Source of the DNA: Ruminococcus sp. Phil11
GTDB lineage: Bacteria; Bacillota; Clostridia; Oscillospirales; Ruminococcaceae
Assembly (NCBI GenBank): GCA_001940925.1
Contig: MSGZ01000043.1
Span: 9,216 to 73,215 of the forward strand
Direction: 5' to 3'
Length of the DNA: 64,000 bases
Shown: positions 60,092 through 64,000 of the stretch, in pieces
Layout: each line of letters starts with the position of its first letter
Numbering within the stretch: position 1 is the stretch's first letter
The notes under the pieces: model-generated
Database searches by the model: none
Seen by the model: only the letters and a program-made list of their open reading frames with translations
What the model was told of the DNA's origin: nothing
Program-made: the position numbers and the translations under genes

Positions 60092-60138
60092 TTGTTGCGT
60101 AACAATTTTCTTATACCATATAAATGCAAAAAAATCAA
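60092..60138 (-). promoter_or_regulatory. Transporter operon promoter with shared operator
   Basis: On the minus strand TTGATT (60133-60138) is 17 bases from TATAAG (60110-60115), followed by the operator TTGTTACGCAACAA (60092-60105, one mismatch from a palindrome). An AATTTAATGT...TATATTGA block around the -35 is shared with the bacteriocin promoter. No other gene is present in 59966-60331. Confidence 0.82.
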
Positions 60139-60280
60139 TATAAAACATTAAATTTCGTCGAATACCACATAAAGCATCGTGAATAGAATACATAAATGTA
60201 CATATGCACGAAGATTGACCGGTTAGTTAGTTTGCTTTTAGCAATTTTACTGCAAATCCGGGCTCATGATGCAGCAGAAA

Positions 60281-60312
60281 CGGGCACCGGCTATTTTTTA
60301 TGCCGGTGCCCG
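60281..60312 (-). terminator. Terminator of the flippase-like gene
   Basis: An 11-bp perfect stem (60281-60291 with 60302-60312), loop of 10, followed by TTTC on the minus strand. It has the same GGCACCGG arms as two other terminators near 1860 and 2084. Confidence 0.82.
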
Positions 60313-60331
60313 CTTTACTCAGAAAGCTGCA

Positions 60332-61378
60332 TTATTCCTTATGCTTCCGTTCCTTGATGACCAGTGCCGTATGCGCGGCAAATGTGACGATGCCGCCTGC
60401 GATCAATACCAGATAATAGGTAAGACCTCTGCTGAGCAGCAGCGCAGGCCGGACGAGATCCTCGCCGAAGATGCCTGTGAAGCTCAGCAGGAAGCAGCCC
60501 TCCGTGATGCCCGCAGCACCCGGCAGCGGCAGCATCTCCGCCGCAACTGCGATCATGATCTGCAGCGCGAGGATATCAATAAAGCGGATGCTGTTCAGTC
60601 CGTAGGCGCGATACACGACCCATGTGACCGCAAACTGACAGAGCCGCTGAACGGTCGTCAGAAGGAAGATACGCAGGATGACATGCGGGTTCTGCCGGAT
60701 ATATTTCGCGCCTGCCGTGTAGGTATCGCAGATGCGGTTGATCTTGGCGGTCAGGCGATCCGTCGTTTTCTGCTTCATCAGCCTGTGTGATGAGAGCCAC
60801 AGAATGATTTTCAGGCCGATCTTCCGCACCCATTTCGGCCGGATGACCAGCAGCACCAGCAGTGCGATGAACGCGATATTCAGCACAAAGCCGAGCACCA
60901 GCAGCCAGATCATGCGGCTCGCATAGAGCGCGACGGTCTCCCGCCGCAGGATCAGGAACAGCCCGCCCAGAATGACGAGCACCGCCTTGTACACGATCGT
61001 GATCAGCATCATGATCAGCGCGGAGTGCCCGTACCGGATGCCGTCCTTTTTCATATAGACCATCTGCATCGGCTGTCCGCCGGATGCGGACGGTGTGATA
61101 TCCGAGAAGAAAAAGCCGATGAACGAATATTTCAGGCAGCGGAGAAACGGCGTTTTCTGTTCCAGCTTCCGCAGCATATAATGAATGACGGAGGCTTCTC
61201 CTGCCACATGGAGGAACACCAGCAGCACGCCGGCTCCGATCCAGACAGGGCTTGCCGTTTTCAGATCCGCGATGATCTCAGGGATCTCCTGCCCGGAAAA
61301 GACCAGCCGGAATGTCAGCCCGAGGATCAGCGCGACGAACAGGAGATTCAGCACATATTTCAGTGTCCTTTTCTCCAT
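60332..61378 (-). CDS. LPG-synthase-TM/flippase-like membrane protein
   Basis: The 348-residue protein has about eight membrane segments and the pattern of the UPF0104/LPG_synthase_TM family (MprF N-terminal part, AglD, YbhN): FFFSDITPSASGGQPMQMVYMKK and LPLPGAAGITEGCFLLSF. The cytoplasmic MprF synthase domain is absent, so it would flip or move a lipid-linked substrate but not make one. The start at 61378 has GGGAGGG upstream; the in-frame ATG at 61423 lies beside the promoter and lacks a site. Confidence 0.87.
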   Translation of the reverse strand: MEKRTLKYVLNLLFVALILGLTFRLVFSGQEIPEIIADLKTASPVWIGAGVLLVFLHVAGEASVIHYMLRKLEQKTPFLRCLKYSFIGFFFSDITPSASGGQPMQMVYMKKDGIRYGHSALIMMLITIVYKAVLVILGGLFLILRRETVALYASRMIWLLVLGFVLNIAFIALLVLLVIRPKWVRKIGLKIILWLSSHRLMKQKTTDRLTAKINRICDTYTAGAKYIRQNPHVILRIFLLTTVQRLCQFAVTWVVYRAYGLNSIRFIDILALQIMIAVAAEMLPLPGAAGITEGCFLLSFTGIFGEDLVRPALLLSRGLTYYLVLIAGGIVTFAAHTALVIKERKHKE

Positions 61379-61431
61379 GCAGGCCCTCCCTTCCCCAAGC
61401 AGATTCGGCGCGGAAAACAACACCGAATCTT

Positions 61432-61460
61432 ATTATACCTTGAATTGTACACTTTGTCAA
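61432..61460 (-). promoter_or_regulatory. Promoter of the flippase-like gene
   Basis: On the minus strand TTGACA (61455-61460) is 17 bases from TATAAT (61432-61437). Confidence 0.85.
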
Positions 61461-61569
61461 TGACTTCATAAAAATATAAGGAAATAATCGAGATTCAGAC
61501 GGGCATCGGAAGTCATCTGCTCAGCGGAACATCAACGCCGCGTGAAAATTTGTGACGCAAAACCGAAAA

Positions 61570-61612
61570 TTAGCACTCTTCCCTTGACGGTGCTAATGCG
61601 CCGTGGTATAAT
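61570..61612 (+). promoter_or_regulatory. CIRCE element overlapping the hsp20 promoter
   Basis: TTAGCACTC (61570-61578), nine bases, then CGGTGCTAA (61588-61596) matches the HrcA operator TTAGCACTC-N9-GAGTGCTAA with two differences. The promoter TTGACG (61584-61589), 17 bases, TATAAT (61607-61612) lies across it. HrcA would block it at normal temperature. Confidence 0.87.
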
Positions 61613-61700
61613 ACAGGCAGAACGAGGGAACAATATCCCGGACGGGAAAGCTCCCGGCGTTCTGATGATACTGTCAACTGTTTGAAAGGAGTTTTGCGTT

Positions 61701-62117
61701 ATGTTCGCACCGAGTGTATTCAGAAGAAATGTGTTTGACGATCTGTTTGAGTATCCGTTTGGCGGCGGGCGGAATGCGGCCCAGCTGATGAAAACAGATG
61801 TGATGGAATCCGATCAGGATTACACCCTGCTGATCGACCTGCCCGGCATTCAGAAGGAAAATGTCACCGCCGATCTCAAGGACGGCTATCTCAATATCAC
61901 TGCGTCATCCGCGCAGCAGAATGACGAACAGGATGAAAACGGCAGATACCTCCGCCGTGAGCGGTTCTCCGGCACGTATTCCAGAAGCTTTTACGTGGGC
62001 GAGGCTGTTACCGAGGAGGATATCGCGGCACGCTTTGAGAACGGTGTCCTGAAGCTGACGATCCCGAAGAAGGAGCCGCAGGCACCGCCGAAGCGCATGA
62101 TCCGGATCGAGGGATAA
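61701..62117 (+). CDS. hsp20: Hsp20/alpha-crystallin small heat-shock protein
   Basis: A 138-residue chaperone that holds unfolding proteins. The N-terminal arm is MFAPSVFRRNVFDDLFEYPF. The alpha-crystallin domain spans about 30-130, with TDVMESDQDYTLLIDLPGIQKENV and the GVLKLTIPKKE end (GxLxxxxPK), then a short tail with an IxI-like MIRIEG. AAAGGAG precedes the ATG. Control by a CIRCE element suggests HrcA regulation. Confidence 0.96.
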   Translation: MFAPSVFRRNVFDDLFEYPFGGGRNAAQLMKTDVMESDQDYTLLIDLPGIQKENVTADLKDGYLNITASSAQQNDEQDENGRYLRRERFSGTYSRSFYVGEAVTEEDIAARFENGVLKLTIPKKEPQAPPKRMIRIEG

Positions 62118-62130
62118 CACAGAACAGCGA

Positions 62131-62165
62131 AACGGCCGGGAGCAGATGCTTCCGGCCGTTTTGCC
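62131..62165 (+). terminator. Terminator of hsp20
   Basis: AACGGCCGG (62131-62139) pairs with CCGGCCGTT (62152-62160), followed by a short T-rich run. Confidence 0.85.
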
Positions 62166-62246
62166 GTTTCTCCCGCTGAAATACTGCATATCCGAAGGGT
62201 TCAGCGGGCAGTATTGCGCGCCGGTTGATTTTTCGTGCCGAAAACA

Positions 62247-62275
62247 TTGCATTTTACCGGACAATATGGTATAAT
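62247..62275 (+). promoter_or_regulatory. Promoter of the membrane-anchored protein gene
   Basis: TTGCAT (62247-62252) and TATAAT (62270-62275) are spaced 17 bases apart. Confidence 0.82.
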
Positions 62276-62318
62276 AACAGTTATGAGTATGAACAGAAAT
62301 GATCGGGAGGTAGTGCCG

Positions 62319-63149
62319 ATGAAGGCAAAACGCGGAGGAAAGCTGAAAGCGGCAGGACTGATCCTGCTGACCCTGCTGCCGGTGATCCTGCTGGCTGCCG
62401 GGCTTCTGATCGTCCGCGCGGTCAATAACAGGAAAATCATGAACGCACTGATCGACGAGGGCGTGCGGTCTGCTGCGATGCGGTATGATCTCACCCAGCA
62501 GGATACCGGCGGATATGCGGAGATGCATATCGGCAGGATGACAAAGGTCCGGACTGCGCAGTACCGTGCGGCGGGGTTCGGCAATCTTTCTGTTGCGGTC
62601 AGGGACAGCGGCCTGCGGCAGACGGTCACGTTCACGTTCACGCCGCTTGAGAAGAATATGCCGCTCTGCAGGCTGGAGCAGAGCTATTTCATGTGGACCA
62701 GAGAAACCGCTGCGGAATTTTACGATCTTGTCGGGGACACGGCTTCGCCGGATTATCAGCGCGTGACGGGATCGCTCCGGAACGCCGCGCAGTTTTTCTC
62801 GGGGGAGCCGGATGCCGGTGCGGAGCCGCACTGGTATGACAGCTATCTCAGTGCTTCGGTATACAAAAAGCTGAAAAGCAAGGATGAGGAGCGCAGCCGT
62901 GAAATGTTCCTCAGTATGCTGGAGGTGTATCTTGAGGAGTCTGTGAGACAGGAGAAAAGCAAGCCGGAGGAGGCAGCAAGACAGCTGGAGATCACGCAGA
63001 ATTTTGCAGAGAGCCTGCTTGAAAAGGGCAGCCCCTCTGCCGATCTGCTCAGGGAAGCACTCGGCGAGGCGAGGACCCGCGATTTCTTCCGGCGCGTGCT
63101 GTTCGGCACGGATGCATGTCAGCCTGATGCGCAGCAAACAAACACATAA
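62319..63149 (+). CDS. Membrane-anchored hypothetical protein
   Basis: A protein of about 276 residues with a basic N-terminus, one membrane helix (about 12-34, LILLTLLPVILLAAGLLIV) and a long soluble region, acidic and helical at its end (EEAARQLEITQNFAESLLEK). It is probably anchored with the bulk outside the cell. The ATG at 62319 follows GGGAGG by 8 bases; an ATG at 62283 is possible but lacks a good site, and one at 62235 lies upstream of the promoter. I do not recognise the family. Confidence 0.68.
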   Translation: MKAKRGGKLKAAGLILLTLLPVILLAAGLLIVRAVNNRKIMNALIDEGVRSAAMRYDLTQQDTGGYAEMHIGRMTKVRTAQYRAAGFGNLSVAVRDSGLRQTVTFTFTPLEKNMPLCRLEQSYFMWTRETAAEFYDLVGDTASPDYQRVTGSLRNAAQFFSGEPDAGAEPHWYDSYLSASVYKKLKSKDEERSREMFLSMLEVYLEESVRQEKSKPEEAARQLEITQNFAESLLEKGSPSADLLREALGEARTRDFFRRVLFGTDACQPDAQQTNT

Positions 63150-63158
63150 AAAAATAAG

Positions 63159-63190
63159 AAGGGCGTCGGCTTGCAGGCCGGCGCCCTTTT
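63159..63190. terminator. Bidirectional terminator
   Basis: A 12-bp stem with one G-T mismatch-type pair (63159-63170 with 63177-63188, loop of 6) lies between convergent genes. T-runs lie on both sides. Confidence 0.85.
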
Positions 63191-63249
63191 ATATCACGCT
63201 TTGTTTGCAGACGCCCTGCAGTCCCGTAATGCCTGCAGGCGCATCCCGC

Positions 63250-64000
63250 TCAAAGCTTGATTTGCTTTGCGATCGCGCGGAGCATCATGGTCAGGTCATC
63301 TGTATCGACATTGCCGCTGCCGTTTACGTCAGCGTTTCTGATGCCGTTGTCGTAAACGACCAGCTCCTTGTCCTCTGCGATATACCGCGCAGTCATGACC
63401 GCATCGGAAACATCCAGTTTGCCGTCCGCGTTCATGTCGCCGCGGGTGACGAATCTGTCATTGCGCACGGCATATTCCGGAACATTCGGCAGCATGTACG
63501 AGAACTCCGGGTGCTCGCCGGTCACCTTAAAGAGGTCGGCGGCGAGTGCGAACAATTCCGCATCGCTGATCTTTTCCTTCGGCGTGACCTTGATATAGGC
63601 TTCGCCGTCGGAGAGTGCCGTGTCGGTCACGACCTCTGCGGTATAGCCCGGGCGGTTTGCTTCCAGCCAGTTTTGCATGGCCTGCAGCACCTCACCGCCG
63701 TTGTACATCCGGTCTGCGTTATAGAGCAGTGCATCTCTGCTTGCAAGGCCGTAATGCCGAACCGCGGCGACATCGCCGGGGCGGAAGAATGCGCTGATCA
63801 GGCCGTCCTTTGTCAGTGCGTTGAAGATCGACTGCACCTCCTCCTCCGGCAGCGTGAGGCAGTTGCGTGCATAATCCTGGATCAGGATCAGGCCGCTGGG
63901 TTGGATGCTGACTCTGAAGTAAGACGGAACACGCGCCTGGATCAGCCGTTCAAGCGTTTCATTTGTACAGTTGAGTGCGGCGGAATAGCATCCGACCGTG
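63250..64000 (-). CDS. Dockerin-bearing protein, 5' part outside the window
   Basis: The reading frame stays open on the minus strand to the window edge, so an internal GTG at 63837 is not the start. The visible 249 residues include an unassigned domain (SYFRVSIQPSGLILIQDYA, and later GYTAEVVTDTALSDGEAYIK) and a C-terminal two-repeat dockerin with calcium loops GDMNADGKLDVSDAV and ADVNGSGNVDTDDL. It is probably another secreted component that docks to a cohesin scaffold. No catalytic domain can be named from this part. Confidence 0.8.
   Translation of the reverse strand, partial: TVGCYSAALNCTNETLERLIQARVPSYFRVSIQPSGLILIQDYARNCLTLPEEEVQSIFNALTKDGLISAFFRPGDVAAVRHYGLASRDALLYNADRMYNGGEVLQAMQNWLEANRPGYTAEVVTDTALSDGEAYIKVTPKEKISDAELFALAADLFKVTGEHPEFSYMLPNVPEYAVRNDRFVTRGDMNADGKLDVSDAVMTARYIAEDKELVVYDNGIRNADVNGSGNVDTDDLTMMLRAIAKQIKL

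Noticed and set aside
63835-63837. GTG as start of the last dockerin gene
   Set aside because: The frame remains open and protein-like up to the window edge, so the gene starts outside.

Overview
The window reads as chromosome of a cellulolytic, Gram-positive Ruminococcus-like member of the Oscillospiraceae/Ruminococcaceae. The basis is two secreted polysaccharidases and one further protein ending in two-repeat type-I-like dockerins with Thr-rich linkers, sigma-A promoters with near-consensus TTGACA-17-TATAAT, strong AGGAGG ribosome sites, and Firmicutes gene orders (infC-rpmI-rplT; dprA-topA-trmFO; nadD-yqeK-LCP-rsfS-leuS). The body of the window is GC-rich; two stretches (about 39.6-51.6 kb and parts of 56-60 kb) are clearly more AT-rich. 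I saw no rRNA, tRNA or CRISPR array.

Layout. 0-2 kb: structured intergenic DNA, a SAM methyltransferase and an HTH/zinc-ribbon regulator. 2-7.4 kb: a sodium:solute symporter divergent from a dockerin-bearing GH9 cellulase. 7.4-11.7 kb (minus): a GGDEF protein, a two-TM protein, the NAD(P)HX repair enzyme and a lipoprotein. 12-13.9 kb: a dockerin-bearing PL10-type pectate lyase. 13.9-15.5 kb: infC-rpmI-rplT behind an attenuator leader. 15.5-25 kb: trmH-like, dprA, topA, trmFO, a small membrane protein and smc. 25-35.2 kb: a glycosyltransferase, ftsY, rdgB, yhbY, nadD, yqeK, an LCP protein, rsfS, leuS and the short rpsU gene. 35.2-39.4 kb: a dispersed repeat, an orphan SUKH gene, a GH3 lipoprotein, a PFL/UPF0210 protein and an ACT protein.

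39.6-51.4 kb is an integrated accessory element. It has a complete tyrosine integrase, a small partner ORF behind a triple hairpin, an excisionase-like protein, and then a long minus-strand cargo operon read from one strong promoter. The cargo order is zinc-ribbon protein, 278-aa protein, TerB protein, glycine-rich membrane protein, 198-aa protein, an AT-rich inserted 154-aa gene, and a 1592-aa exonuclease-RecQ-UvrD fusion. It looks like a mobile defence-type or DNA-processing module and is the best candidate in the window for an undescribed system. The 154-aa gene sits between an intact and a truncated copy of the 5' end of the helicase gene, so the operon has been remodelled.

51.7-56.1 kb: a DUF3810-like HExxH membrane protein, DAHP synthase, a BspA-type repeat surface protein and a 31-aa peptide gene. 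56.2-60.2 kb: a lactococcin-972-like bacteriocin with its own signal peptidase, ABC ATPase and large membrane protein. The bacteriocin gene and the transporter operon each have a promoter followed by the same TTGTTGCGCAACAA-type operator, and a terminator remnant before the transporter operon suggests a lost second bacteriocin copy. 60.3-64 kb: a flippase-like protein, a CIRCE-controlled Hsp20, an uncharacterised membrane-anchored protein and the 3' part of another dockerin protein that runs off the window.
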